In this document: in pieces, positions 15,446-24,266 of the stretch
How the letters are laid out: every line of letters begins with the position of its first letter
How positions within the stretch are numbered: the stretch's first letter is position 1
Source: CAZXPG01 sp964643145
Lineage (GTDB): Bacteria; Pseudomonadota; Alphaproteobacteria; Rickettsiales; Arcanibacteraceae
Reading direction: 5' to 3'
DNA: 24,321 bases
Assembly (NCBI GenBank): GCA_964643145.1
Contig: CAZXPG010000028.1
Span: 1-24,321, forward strand
Program-made: the position numbers and the translations under genes
Notes under the pieces: generated by a model
Told to the model about the DNA's origin: nothing
What the model saw: only the letters and a program-made list of their open reading frames with translations
Database searches by the model: none

Positions 15446-16192
15446 ATGAAGATACTTGTTCCCGTTAAAAGAGTGGTGGATTATAGCATCCGCATCCATG
15501 TGAAGCCTGATGGTTCTGGTGTGGATACTGCTAATGTCAAAATGTCGATGAACCCGTTTGACGAGATTGCGCTGGAAGAGGCTATCCGTCTTAAAGAACA
15601 ATTGGTAGCCAGCGAGGTGGTGGCGGTTTCCTTAGGGGAGGATAAATGTCAGGAAACCTTGCGGGCAGCACTTGCTATGGGGGCAGACCGTGCTATCCAT
15701 ATCAAAACCAGCCACATGCTTGAACCGCTGCATGTGGCAAAGGTTCTTAAAAAATTGGTGGAGGATGAAAAACCCCATCTTATCCTGATGGGTAAACAAG
15801 CTATTGATGATGATGCGAACCAGACGGGGCAAATGCTGGCGGCACTGCTTGGCTATCCGCAGGGGACCTGTGCTTCACGGCTCGAAATTGCCAATGGCAA
15901 CGCTACTGTCACCCGTGAAGTGGATAATGGCTTGATCACTGTTGCGCTCACCTTGCCTGCCATTATCACCACGGATTTGCGCCTGAACACCCCACGCTAT
16001 ACCAGCCTGCCTAACATCATGAAGGCACGTAGCAAACCGCTTGCTATTAAGCCACTTGAAGACTATGGCATTGCCCTTGCTTCCCATCAGCATATATTGA
16101 AAGTGGAAGAACCACAAAAGCGCAAGGCGGGTAAGAAACTGAGTAATGTTGCTGAATTGGTGGGTATTTTAAAAAATGAGGGAGTGATCTAA
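15446..16192 (+). CDS. etfB: Electron transfer flavoprotein beta subunit
   Basis: Forms a heterodimer with EtfA that carries electrons from acyl-CoA and other dehydrogenases to ETF-ubiquinone oxidoreductase. EtfB binds AMP. The 248 residues are normal. Family segments are MKILVPVKRVVDYSIRI, then NPFDEIALEEAIRLKE (the signature near residue 40), the nucleotide-site LRAALAMGADRAIHI and LMGKQAIDDDANQTGQ. The ATG has a GAGGAG ribosome binding site. Its stop is 1 base before etfA, so the two are certainly one operon. It is divergent from dnaX over a 100-base intergenic region. Confidence 0.97.
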   Translation: MKILVPVKRVVDYSIRIHVKPDGSGVDTANVKMSMNPFDEIALEEAIRLKEQLVASEVVAVSLGEDKCQETLRAALAMGADRAIHIKTSHMLEPLHVAKVLKKLVEDEKPHLILMGKQAIDDDANQTGQMLAALLGYPQGTCASRLEIANGNATVTREVDNGLITVALTLPAIITTDLRLNTPRYTSLPNIMKARSKPLAIKPLEDYGIALASHQHILKVEEPQKRKAGKKLSNVAELVGILKNEGVI

Positions 16193-16193
16193 C

Positions 16194-17147
16194 ATGAATA
16201 GCATACTTGTTATTGCAGAACATAAGCACAATGCACTCAACCCTGCAACGTTTGCTACCCTTGCTGCCGCGCACACGCTGGGAGGGGATATCCATATAGT
16301 GGTTGCAGGCCATCAGTGCCAAGCTGCTGCTAAAGAGGCGGCGCAACTGGCGGGTGTCAACACCGTATGGGTGGCAGATAGCCCGCACTACCAGCATTTC
16401 CTGGCCGAGAATATGGCACCGCTCATCCATAGTCTCGCTGCCCCTTATAGCCATATTCTTAGCCCTGCCACTAGTACGGGGAAAGATATTATGCCACGGG
16501 TGGCTGCGTTGCTCGATGTGGCGCAGATTTCCGATGTCACTACTATTCTTTCGCCCTCTCTATATAAACGGCCTATCTATGCCGGTAACGCGGTGGTAAC
16601 GTTGGAATCGCTTGATCCGGTGAAAGTGATAACAATTCGTACCTCTGCCTTTCCGGCCTATAAACAGCAAGGCGGTAATGCCGCTATCTGCCCTGTTGCT
16701 GTCGTAGACGGTACTAGCCTTTCTTCAGTGCTATCCGTGGAAGAAAGTGCCTCGCAACGCCCCGATCTTGCCAGTGCGCGTATTGTGGTTTCTGGGGGGC
16801 GGGGGTTTGGCAGCAAGGAAAATTTTGCCTTGCTGGAGAAATTAGCTACCCAGCTTGGGGCGGCTATTGGTGCCTCACGCGCTGCGGTGGATGCAGGTTA
16901 TATTTCCAATGAATATCAGGTGGGGCAAACCGGTAAAATTGTTGCGCCTGAGCTGTATATGGCAATTGGTATTTCCGGCGCAATCCAGCATCTGGCCGGT
17001 ATGAAGGAGAGTAAAACAATTGTTGCAATCAACCATGATGCGAATGCTCCTATTTTTGAGATAGCCGATTATGGATTGGTAATGGATTTATTTGTTGCAT
17101 TACCAGAATTAGAACAGGCACTTAGAAACGATCTTCCCTCAAGGTGA
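16194..17147 (+). CDS. etfA: Electron transfer flavoprotein alpha subunit
   Basis: Partner of EtfB; binds FAD. The N-terminal domain has the EtfA opening SILVIAEHKHNALNPATFAT, and the C-terminal FAD domain is intact: VVSGGRGFGSKENFALLEKL, then GASRAAVDAGYI and QVGQTGKIVAPELYMAIGIS, ending with GAIQHLAGMKESKTIVAINH and DANAPIFEIADYGLVMDLF. At 317 residues it is full length. No ETF-ubiquinone oxidoreductase or acyl-CoA dehydrogenase lies in the window, so the donors are unknown here. Confidence 0.97.
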   Translation: MNSILVIAEHKHNALNPATFATLAAAHTLGGDIHIVVAGHQCQAAAKEAAQLAGVNTVWVADSPHYQHFLAENMAPLIHSLAAPYSHILSPATSTGKDIMPRVAALLDVAQISDVTTILSPSLYKRPIYAGNAVVTLESLDPVKVITIRTSAFPAYKQQGGNAAICPVAVVDGTSLSSVLSVEESASQRPDLASARIVVSGGRGFGSKENFALLEKLATQLGAAIGASRAAVDAGYISNEYQVGQTGKIVAPELYMAIGISGAIQHLAGMKESKTIVAINHDANAPIFEIADYGLVMDLFVALPELEQALRNDLPSR

Positions 17148-17175
17148 TAAAGCTGGAAAAATACCGTTTTAACAC

Positions 17176-17204
17176 TTGGTTTTTCAAACAAATTCAATTA
17201 TAAG
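17176..17204 (+). promoter_or_regulatory. Putative promoter of the dTDP-rhamnose operon
   Basis: TTGGTT (17176-17181), a 17-bp spacer and TATAAG (17199-17204), about 35 bases before the rfbB start. The following genes are all on the plus strand with short gaps or overlaps, so one transcript probably runs to the epimerase gene at 22595-23587. Confidence 0.45.
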
Positions 17205-17236
17205 CAATGCTTCCATAGAAATTTTATGTAAAGCGG

Positions 17237-18316
17237 ATGCTTATGTCACACGAAAAAAATAATACCCCACGCAATATGTTGGTAACAGGTGGGGCGGGGT
17301 TTATTGGTAGTGCCTTTGTGCTGCAAGCCGTGGCGCGTGGTGATAATGTTATTGTACTTGACGCACTCACCTATGCCGGACACAGGGAGAACCTGGAGGC
17401 GGTTACCGGGCCAGGGGCCTGTGAGCTGGTGGTAGGAAACATCACCGATGGTGCGCTGGTTTCAGCGCTGCTTGCCAAGCACCATATTGATACGGTGGTG
17501 AATTTTGCAGCAGAATCGCATGTCGATAACTCTATCCATTCTCCATCGGTGTTTATAGAAACCAATATTATCGGTGCTTACCGGATGTTGGAAGCTTCCT
17601 GTGCGTATTATAAAGCTTTAAGCACTGCCGAACAGGCACGCTTCCGCCATATTCAGGTATCAACCGATGAGGTGTATGGTACATTGGGAGAAACCGGTAA
17701 GTTTAGTGAAGAAACCGCCATGCGGCCAAACTCGCCCTATTCTGCCTCAAAAGCTGCGGGTGATCATCTGGCGCGTGCCTGGTTTGAAACCTATGGACTG
17801 CCGACCATTGTGACGAATTGCAGCAATAATTATGGCCCACGGCAATATCCAGAAAAACTGATCCCACGCATGATTACCTGCGCGCTGGCGGAAAAACCGC
17901 TGCCTGTCTATGGGGATGGGCTGAATGTGCGTGATTGGATTCATGTGGAAGATCATTCCCATGGGGTATTTTTAGCACTTTCACAAGGCACGCCGGGCGA
18001 AACCTATTGCTTTGGCGGCAATGCGGAACGTACAAATATCACCCTGGTAACGACCTTGTGTAATACACTTGATGCCTTAAAGCCACGTGCAAATGGTACT
18101 TCCTATAAAGAACTTATCACCTTTGTGGAAGACAGGCTAGGGCACGACAGACGCTATGCTATTGATGACAGTAAAGCCGTGCGTGAATTGGGCTTTACGC
18201 GTAATTACAGTTTTGAGCAAGGGCTTACCAGCACTATAGAGTGGTATCTGAATAATACAGAATGGTGCCAGAATGTTACTTCCAACAAAAGTAAGCATCT
18301 AATATCTAACATCTAA
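17237..18316 (+). CDS. rfbB: dTDP-glucose 4,6-dehydratase
   Basis: Second step of dTDP-L-rhamnose synthesis: dTDP-glucose to dTDP-4-keto-6-deoxyglucose. It is an extended SDR of 359 residues. The NAD motif GGAGFIG is at 18-24. The catalytic Thr-Asp-Glu lies in STDEVYG (142-148), and Tyr168/Lys172 in YSASKAAGDH. The NNYGPRQYPEKLIPRMI segment is diagnostic of RmlB. Met3 at 17243 is an equally good start, since GGA sits just before it. This is the first gene of the rhamnose operon, 13 bases before rfbA. Confidence 0.96.
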   Translation: MLMSHEKNNTPRNMLVTGGAGFIGSAFVLQAVARGDNVIVLDALTYAGHRENLEAVTGPGACELVVGNITDGALVSALLAKHHIDTVVNFAAESHVDNSIHSPSVFIETNIIGAYRMLEASCAYYKALSTAEQARFRHIQVSTDEVYGTLGETGKFSEETAMRPNSPYSASKAAGDHLARAWFETYGLPTIVTNCSNNYGPRQYPEKLIPRMITCALAEKPLPVYGDGLNVRDWIHVEDHSHGVFLALSQGTPGETYCFGGNAERTNITLVTTLCNTLDALKPRANGTSYKELITFVEDRLGHDRRYAIDDSKAVRELGFTRNYSFEQGLTSTIEWYLNNTEWCQNVTSNKSKHLISNI

Positions 18317-18329
18317 CGCAGCATCTCCA

Positions 18330-19211
18330 ATGAAAGGCATTATACTTGCAGGCGGGTCAGGAACCCGATTACGTCCCCTTACTACTTCGATCAGTAAACA
18401 GATATTGCCTGTTTATGATAAACCGATGATTTATTACCCGCTTTCCTTGTTAATGCTAGCAGGCATCCGCGAAGTGCTGATTATCAGCACCCCGCGTGAT
18501 TTGCCGATGATACGGGATGTGCTGGGAGATGGGGAGCGTTTTGGTATCACGATTTCTTATGCCGAGCAGCCTAGCCCCGATGGTATTGCGCAAAGCTTTA
18601 TTATTGGTGAGAAATTTATCGACAACCAGCCTGTCTGCCTGGTGCTGGGTGATAATATTTTCTATGGTCACGAAATGAGTAATAGCCTGAAGAAAGCCGT
18701 GACGCTGGAATCAGGGGGCTGTGTGTTTGCCTATCATGTGCGTGACCCGGAACGTTATGGGGTGGTGGCGTTTGATGCTGACGGTAAAGCGCTGAGCATT
18801 GAAGAGAAGCCTAAACAACCTAAATCATCCTGGGCGGTAACAGGCTTATATTTCTATGACCATACGGTGGTGGAAATTGCCAAATCCTTAAAACCTTCCG
18901 CACGGGGAGAACTGGAAATTACCGATGTGAATAAGGTCTATCTTGAGCGCGGTAATTTGCAGGTGGAAATGCTGGGGCGCGGGGTGGCATGGCTTGATAC
19001 CGGCACGTTTGATTCGCTGCTCTCTGCTGCGCATTTTGTGCAAACACTGGAAGCCCGCCAAGGGTTGAAAGTGGCCTGTGTGGAGGAAATTGCCTACCGG
19101 AAAGGCTATATTAATACGGCACAGTTGTTGCAGCTGGCCGATGGTTATGGCAAAAATGATTATGGCAGTTATTTGCGGCATGTGGTGGAAGAGGCAGAAG
19201 GCAGATTATGA
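18330..19211 (+). CDS. rfbA: Glucose-1-phosphate thymidylyltransferase
   Basis: First step of the rhamnose pathway: dTTP plus glucose-1-phosphate to dTDP-glucose. The nucleotide-binding signature GGSGTRLRPLTTSISKQ is at 8-24, followed by LPVYDKPMIYYPLSLLMLAG, then VLGDNIFYGHEMS and the product-site region EEKPKQPKSSWAVTGLYFYD. At 293 residues it is full length. Its TGA overlaps the rfbD ATG (ATGA), so the two genes are translationally coupled. Confidence 0.97.
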   Translation: MKGIILAGGSGTRLRPLTTSISKQILPVYDKPMIYYPLSLLMLAGIREVLIISTPRDLPMIRDVLGDGERFGITISYAEQPSPDGIAQSFIIGEKFIDNQPVCLVLGDNIFYGHEMSNSLKKAVTLESGGCVFAYHVRDPERYGVVAFDADGKALSIEEKPKQPKSSWAVTGLYFYDHTVVEIAKSLKPSARGELEITDVNKVYLERGNLQVEMLGRGVAWLDTGTFDSLLSAAHFVQTLEARQGLKVACVEEIAYRKGYINTAQLLQLADGYGKNDYGSYLRHVVEEAEGRL

Positions 19212-20098
19212 ACTTGGCAGGCAAGATACTGGTATGTGGCGAGAATGGGCAGGTGGGCCGTGCTTTGCAGGCTCTGCTTGGTGAAAAGGCTGTTGTGCTT
19301 GGCAGCCGTGTGGCCGATTTTAGCAACCCAGATGCGGTGCGTAAGGTGCTGGACAATATTGCTACACCGCCCAACGCCATTATCAATGCTGCTGCCTATA
19401 CGCAAGTAGATAAAGCGGAAGAGGAAGAAGAGGTGGCGTTCTGTGTGAATGCAGAAACACCGGGGCTGTTGGCAGAATATGCTGCAAAGCACACTATTCC
19501 TTTCGTGCATTATTCTACTGATTATGTATTTCCTGGCATGGGATCAATGCCACTTAAAGAGACGGACGACACCGCCCCTCAGAATGCCTATGGCCGCACC
19601 AAGTTAGCGGGGGAAGAGAATATCCAGGCAGTGGGAGGAAAATTCCTGATTTTTCGTACCTCCTGGGTGTATGATGAAACGGGGAAAAATTTCCTGACTA
19701 CAATGCTGCGCTTGGGGAAAGAACGGGAAACACTGCGTGTAGTGGCCGACCAGCTAGGTGCTCCTACCTACGCACCTGCGCTTGCCGAAGCAACGCTTGC
19801 AGCCTTAGATTATGCAGAGAACCAACTGCACTTTCCCAGTGGGGTATATCATCTTGCTGGCCAGGGTGTTGCCAGTTGGCACGGCTTTGCGGAAGCGATT
19901 TTTGCCGAGGCGCGGCAGCGTGGCATAAAGCTTGCAGTAGAAAATGTTGAGCCTATCCCATCATCAGCCTATCCCACACCTGCCAAACGCCCCGAAAATT
20001 CACAGCTTGATTGCAGCCTGGCGCAGACGGTGCTTCATGCGTCCTTGCCGGATTGGTGGGAAAGCCTGAAGTGTTGCATGGAACGGGTTATTGCCTAA
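19208..20098 (+). CDS. rfbD: dTDP-4-dehydrorhamnose reductase
   Basis: Last step: NAD(P)H reduction of dTDP-4-keto-L-rhamnose to dTDP-L-rhamnose. A 296-residue SDR with GENGQVG at 11-17, STDYVF at 103-108, and catalytic Tyr128/Lys132 in AYGRTKLAGE. INAAAYTQVDKAEEE (about 59-73) is typical of RmlD. It overlaps rfbA by 4 bases and is followed after 28 bases by rfbC. Confidence 0.96.
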   Translation: MNLAGKILVCGENGQVGRALQALLGEKAVVLGSRVADFSNPDAVRKVLDNIATPPNAIINAAAYTQVDKAEEEEEVAFCVNAETPGLLAEYAAKHTIPFVHYSTDYVFPGMGSMPLKETDDTAPQNAYGRTKLAGEENIQAVGGKFLIFRTSWVYDETGKNFLTTMLRLGKERETLRVVADQLGAPTYAPALAEATLAALDYAENQLHFPSGVYHLAGQGVASWHGFAEAIFAEARQRGIKLAVENVEPIPSSAYPTPAKRPENSQLDCSLAQTVLHASLPDWWESLKCCMERVIA

Positions 20099-20126
20099 TT
20101 TCTTTCATTATAAATAAGGTCACTAT

Positions 20127-20678
20127 ATGAACATTCTTACCACTCCATTACAGGGTTTAGCTGTTGTTGAACTGGATATTTACCGGGATATGCGCGGTTT
20201 TTTTGTTGAGCGTTTTAATGAGGAAAAATTCCGTGCCGCTGGGTTGCCCATCCACTATCCGCAGGATAACCATTCCCGCTCCACTCCTGGAGTGATACGG
20301 GGCTTGCACTGCCAGCATACGCCGCCGCAAGGTAAGCTGGTGGGAGTGCTGCATGGCAGGATATGGGATGTGGCGGTGGATATACGTGCTGATTCTTCCA
20401 CCTTTGGACAGCATTTTGGCATTGAACTTTCAGCGGAAAACGGCAAGCTGCTCTGGATTCCTGCCGGTTTTGCCCACGGTTTCTGTGTATTAGGGGATGA
20501 AAGTGCCGATGTGATGTATAAAGTATCAGCACTCTATAACCCTGCCTCTGAAACAGGTATTGCCTGGGATGATAAGGAATTAGCAATTAATTGGCCGGTC
20601 GCCAACCCGATTGTGTCAGAGCGCGATCAGAAACTGCAAAGCTTTGCCGATTATAAACAAAATCCTCCAGCATGGTAG
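20127..20678 (+). CDS. rfbC: dTDP-4-dehydrorhamnose 3,5-epimerase
   Basis: Third step: double epimerisation at C3 and C5 of dTDP-4-keto-6-deoxyglucose. A cupin of 183 residues. The catalytic base is His61 in GVIRGLHCQ, and the acid/positioning Tyr is Tyr131 in MYKVSALYNP. KLVGVLHGRIWDVAVDIR and WIPAGFAHGFCVLGD are conserved. An AAGG ribosome binding site lies about 8 bases before the ATG. Its 3' end overlaps the next gene's possible start by 7 bases. Gene order B-A-D-C completes the pathway. Confidence 0.97.
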   Translation: MNILTTPLQGLAVVELDIYRDMRGFFVERFNEEKFRAAGLPIHYPQDNHSRSTPGVIRGLHCQHTPPQGKLVGVLHGRIWDVAVDIRADSSTFGQHFGIELSAENGKLLWIPAGFAHGFCVLGDESADVMYKVSALYNPASETGIAWDDKELAINWPVANPIVSERDQKLQSFADYKQNPPAW

Positions 20679-22579
20679 GTCTTATGCGTTTGTCTTCCGG
20701 TGCATCTGTCAGTGTTGTTATGGTTTCCTATAATACGGGAGCCGTGCTTAAAGATGCTATCCATGCGGTGCTGGTTCAACCAGAGCTACATGAACTATTG
20801 CTGGTAGATAATGGGAACCCGGAAGGCTTGCGGGCAGAGTTGCGGGCACTGGCAATAGAAGATTCACGGTTAAAGTTGCTGGTGAGCGGTGAGAATGTCG
20901 GTTTTGCCCGTGGTTGTAATATTGGGGCACAGCAGGCGGAGGGCGATTATCTGCTGATTTTGAACCCAGATTGTATTATTCCACCTGCTACATTATCGCG
21001 TGTCACCCAGAATTTTGCGCGTTTCCCTGAAACTATGGTTGCCGGATGTTTTATTGCCAACCCCGATTATACCGAGCAAAGTGGCAGCAGGCGTAACCTG
21101 CTTACGCCCTGGGTTGCTATTGTCGAAAGCCTGAGCCTCTACCGGTTGATTCCCAACAGTCATAGCCTGCCGCGCATGAACCTGCATACAACTCCATTGC
21201 CAGAAGAACCGGTATATGTTCCGGCCATTTCGGGGGCATTTATGATGATGCGGCGTGAAAGTTATGAGGCTCTTGGTGGTATTGATGAGGGTTATTTTTT
21301 TCATGTGGAAGACCTGGACTTCTGTTTGCAGGTGCATAAACAGGGAGGGAAGATTTTATATATACCGGATATTAAAGTGGTGCATTACCGCAGCACCAGC
21401 AAAGTATCAGCGGCCTTTATCGAGAAAAATAAAACCAAAGGCTTTATCCGTTATTTCAGGAAGAATTTTAACACACGCTATGTTCCTGGGGTTATCCCAT
21501 TACTCACAGCGGCTATCACGATACGGTTATGGTGCAGGCTAGTTTCTCTGGCACTGAAATCATTCCTGCTTTCGCTTTTTAGTGAGAGTAATGAAGAAGA
21601 AATAGCAATGGTGCGTGAGGAACATAAGCGAATTATGGTGCTTTCACGCTATGAGATGATGGATATATCGGCATTTCCGGCAGCCTCAATGTCGCCCCAT
21701 GCGCCATTACTGATTGCTGGTGCCAGTGGGCAGGTGGGGTTATGTGTGCTGCGCCGCGCCCTTAAAGCGGAAATGCCGGTGACGGCTCTCTATTGCAAAC
21801 GTACTGTTGATTTTTCTCACCCGCAGTTGGCATGGCGGCGTATTAACCTGGAGAACCAGCAGCTTGCCCTGCACGCTACTACCGCAGAAACGCTAATCTA
21901 TACGCCCTCACTCGCTATGCTTCCTCCGGCACTACCCTCGTTTGCCGAAACCGGAATCAAGCGGCTTGTCTGTTTCAGTTCTACTTCTGTATTTAGCAAG
22001 GCAATGTCGGCTAATGGCTATGAGCGTGATTTAGTGGGGCGGCTCAGACAGGCAGAGGAAGAGATTGCCCGTTTCTGTGATAGGCACGCTATTGCCTGGA
22101 CAATTCTGCGCCCCACCCTTATTTACGGTATAGGGCTTGACCGTAATGTAACGCATATTGTACATTTCATAAAGAAATTTGGTTTCTTCCCGATAGCAGG
22201 GAAGGGGATAGGCTTCAGGCAGCCTGTCCATACTGATGACTTGGCCATTGCCACTTTCCAGGTATTAGGTTGTAAGGATGCGAGTGGTAATGCCTATAAT
22301 GTGTGCGGTGGTGAACAACTGAGCTATTATGCAATGATTGGCCGGATTTTTGATACGCTGGGCTTAAAGCGGCGGATCATTTCGATCCAATCCCTTCCTA
22401 TGCTGCTAAATTTCTATTCTATGATGGTGGGTAAGCCAGAAATCAATGGCGAAATAGCAGAGCGTATGAACCGTAACCTGATTTTTGACGATAGTGCGGC
22501 ACGTCGTGATTTTGGTTATGCGCCCCGTGGCTTCCTCCAGGGAGGGAAGGGAGATTTAGGGGAAACTCCCTCCTGGTAA
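20672..22579 (+). CDS. GT2 rhamnosyltransferase-like enzyme fused to an SDR/epimerase-like domain
   Basis: One uninterrupted 635-residue frame joins two proteins. Residues 12-300 are a GT2 glycosyltransferase: VSVVMVSYNTG, LLVDNGNPEG, ENVGFARGCNIG, the NPD metal site at 98-100, GAFMMMRRESYEALGG and the acidic HVEDLDFC (211-218), as in WbbL-like rhamnosyltransferases. A hydrophobic patch at 271-303 may touch the membrane. Residues 344-620 are a Rossmann domain with GASGQVG at 350-356 and IAWTILRPTLIYGIG. The usual Tyr-x-x-x-Lys is absent at its expected place after SSTSVFSKAM. It probably transfers rhamnose onto a lipid-linked glycan while the second half acts on a sugar or binds nucleotide. 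The start may be Met5 (20684). The last ~15 residues are read from a palindrome. Confidence 0.88.
   Translation: MVGLMRLSSGASVSVVMVSYNTGAVLKDAIHAVLVQPELHELLLVDNGNPEGLRAELRALAIEDSRLKLLVSGENVGFARGCNIGAQQAEGDYLLILNPDCIIPPATLSRVTQNFARFPETMVAGCFIANPDYTEQSGSRRNLLTPWVAIVESLSLYRLIPNSHSLPRMNLHTTPLPEEPVYVPAISGAFMMMRRESYEALGGIDEGYFFHVEDLDFCLQVHKQGGKILYIPDIKVVHYRSTSKVSAAFIEKNKTKGFIRYFRKNFNTRYVPGVIPLLTAAITIRLWCRLVSLALKSFLLSLFSESNEEEIAMVREEHKRIMVLSRYEMMDISAFPAASMSPHAPLLIAGASGQVGLCVLRRALKAEMPVTALYCKRTVDFSHPQLAWRRINLENQQLALHATTAETLIYTPSLAMLPPALPSFAETGIKRLVCFSSTSVFSKAMSANGYERDLVGRLRQAEEEIARFCDRHAIAWTILRPTLIYGIGLDRNVTHIVHFIKKFGFFPIAGKGIGFRQPVHTDDLAIATFQVLGCKDASGNAYNVCGGEQLSYYAMIGRIFDTLGLKRRIISIQSLPMLLNFYSMMVGKPEINGEIAERMNRNLIFDDSAARRDFGYAPRGFLQGGKGDLGETPSW
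22537..22576. repeat. Palindrome forming the 3' end of the GT2-fusion gene
   Basis: CCAGGGAGGGA (22537-22547) and TCCCTCCTGG (22567-22576) form an imperfect inverted repeat with one extra G in the left arm. It encodes the Gly-rich tail (LQGGKGDLGETPSW) just before the TAA, unlike the rest of the domain. It may also act as a weak hairpin before the next gene. Confidence 0.6.
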
Positions 22580-22594
22580 TGCGTTAAGAGAGAG

Positions 22595-23587
22595 ATGTAT
22601 ATGGCGGTAATGGTGACAGGAGCAGCAGGGTTTATTGGCTTCCACGTGGCAAAGAGATTGCTAGAGCAAGGGCAGGAGGTTATTGCTGTAGATAACCTGA
22701 ATGATTACTATGATGTGAATCTCAAAAAAGCGCGGTTGGAGCAGCTTTATGCTCATACTGGCTTCACCTTCTATGAACAGGATATTGCCGATCAGGAAGC
22801 AATGTTTTCTCTCACCCGCTATCATACCGCCATCACGCATGTGGTGCATATGGCAGCCCAAGCGGGGGTACGCCATTCCCTCAAAAATCCCTTTGCCTAT
22901 ACCCATAGCAATATTATCGGACAGTTGGTGATACTCGAACTCTGTCGTCGTTTGCCACGCCTTGAACATCTGGTGTTTGCCAGTTCCAGTTCAGTATATG
23001 GTGGCAATAGTATGCTGCCTTATTGTATCCGTGATGAAGTAAAAAGCCCGCTTTCCCTCTACGCCGCCACGAAGCTGGCGGATGAATTAATGACCTATAG
23101 CTACAGCCATTTATACCATATTCCTGCCACGGCCCTACGTCTTTTCACCGTTTATGGCCCTTGGGGAAGACCGGATATGGCAGTGTATCTGTTTGCTAAG
23201 GCTATTGTGTCGGGTGAGCCGATCACCTTGTTTAATAATGGCCATTTGAAGCGTGATTTTACCTATATTGACGATATTGTAAATGGTATTATGGCAGCAC
23301 TCTATCTGCCGCCTATACAGAAAAATGATATGGTTCCCTATAAAGCCTATAATTTGGGTAATAGTAAGAGTGAATCTATCCTACATTTCTTGCGCACAAT
23401 AGAGGAGGCACTGGGCCGCAAGGCACTGGTGCTTGCCGTTCCAATGCAGCCAGGTGATATGAAGGAAACACTGGCCGATATCACCGAAAGCACCAGAGAC
23501 CTAAAATTCTCTCCAAGCACACCTATCGACATAGGTATACCCAAGTTTGTGGAGTGGTTTATGAAATACGAAAATATTGTGCATTAA
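22595..23587 (+). CDS. UDP-glucuronate 4-epimerase (CapI/LspL type)
   Basis: Likely interconverts UDP-glucuronate and UDP-galacturonate for surface glycans. An extended SDR of 330 residues with TGAAGFIG at 8-15, SSSVYG at 131-136, and Tyr156/Lys160 in YAATK. The family markers VDNLNDYYDVNLKKARLEQL (about 32-51), HMAAQAGVRHSLKNP and FTVYGPWGRPDMAV are those of UDP-glucuronate epimerases rather than GalE, and the C-terminus PGDMKETLADI agrees. AGAGAG upstream is the likely ribosome binding site. It is last in the sugar operon. No UDP-glucose dehydrogenase is present, so UDP-glucuronate must come from elsewhere in the genome. Confidence 0.9.
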   Translation: MYMAVMVTGAAGFIGFHVAKRLLEQGQEVIAVDNLNDYYDVNLKKARLEQLYAHTGFTFYEQDIADQEAMFSLTRYHTAITHVVHMAAQAGVRHSLKNPFAYTHSNIIGQLVILELCRRLPRLEHLVFASSSSVYGGNSMLPYCIRDEVKSPLSLYAATKLADELMTYSYSHLYHIPATALRLFTVYGPWGRPDMAVYLFAKAIVSGEPITLFNNGHLKRDFTYIDDIVNGIMAALYLPPIQKNDMVPYKAYNLGNSKSESILHFLRTIEEALGRKALVLAVPMQPGDMKETLADITESTRDLKFSPSTPIDIGIPKFVEWFMKYENIVH

Positions 23588-23707
23588 CTAACCGCAGGCT
23601 TTATATTTTCTTCATCCTGGTGCGTATCCACTCCTATAGAAAATTGTGCTCTTTTCTGCTGCTATAGCATATAAGTCTACAAGAAAACAACGAAGGGAGT
23701 AACGACC

Positions 23708-24136
23708 ATGCAAATCCGTGATGTTATGACAAAGAACCCCATTTACGTCCAACCCGATACCGCTGTCAAAACTATCGCACAGCAGATGCGGGATTCTGAT
23801 TGTGGCATCATTCTGGTGGGTGAGAATGACCGCCTGACCGGTGTGATTACCGATCGTGATATTGTTGTACGTGTGATGGCGGAAGGAAAAGCACCTGAGG
23901 GCACAATGGCGCGTGATGTGATGTCGCGGCAGGTGTTTTTTTGTTTTGACAACCAGACTCTAGAAGAGGCAACCGAACTGATGGAAGAGCATAAGGTGCG
24001 TCGGCTGGCGGTGTTAAACCGTGATAAGCGATTGGTAGGAATGCTGTCGCTCAGCGATATTGCGGCCGCTTCTAATGAGCCTTGCCTTGTCAATCGCATT
24101 ATTCAGGGTGGTTCCAAACAGACCTACGCCGCCTAG
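23708..24136 (+). CDS. Tandem CBS-domain protein
   Basis: A stand-alone pair of CBS domains in 142 residues, about 7-60 (VMTKNPIYVQPDTAVKTIAQ, then GVITDRDIVVRVMAEG) and 70-125 (VMSRQVFFCFDNQTLEEATE, then LVGMLSLSDIA). Such modules bind adenosine ligands such as AMP, ATP or NAD in the cleft and act as energy sensors. No partner domain is attached, so the target is unknown. An AGGGAG ribosome binding site lies about 8 bases before the ATG. The 120-base gap upstream suggests it is transcribed separately from the sugar operon. Confidence 0.92.
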   Translation: MQIRDVMTKNPIYVQPDTAVKTIAQQMRDSDCGIILVGENDRLTGVITDRDIVVRVMAEGKAPEGTMARDVMSRQVFFCFDNQTLEEATELMEEHKVRRLAVLNRDKRLVGMLSLSDIAAASNEPCLVNRIIQGGSKQTYAA

Positions 24137-24160
24137 CCCTTGGAAGTACGTCGGATATTC

Positions 24161-24221
24161 CTCCCCCTCACAGGGGGAAGGGTACGCACCGTGAACTTCC
24201 TCCCCCTGTAAGGGGGGAGGG
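24161..24221. repeat. Tandem G/C hairpins downstream of the CBS gene
   Basis: Two similar hairpins: TCCCCCT/AGGGGGA (24162-24178, loop CAC) and CCTCCCCCT with AGGGGGGAGG (24199-24220, loop GTA, one extra G). They resemble widespread intergenic C-rich palindromic repeats. There is no U-tract; they may still help end the CBS transcript. Confidence 0.7.
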
Positions 24222-24266
24222 TAGGGTGGGCCATCTCTCTTGGAGGGGGAATGAAACAATTTAGAA

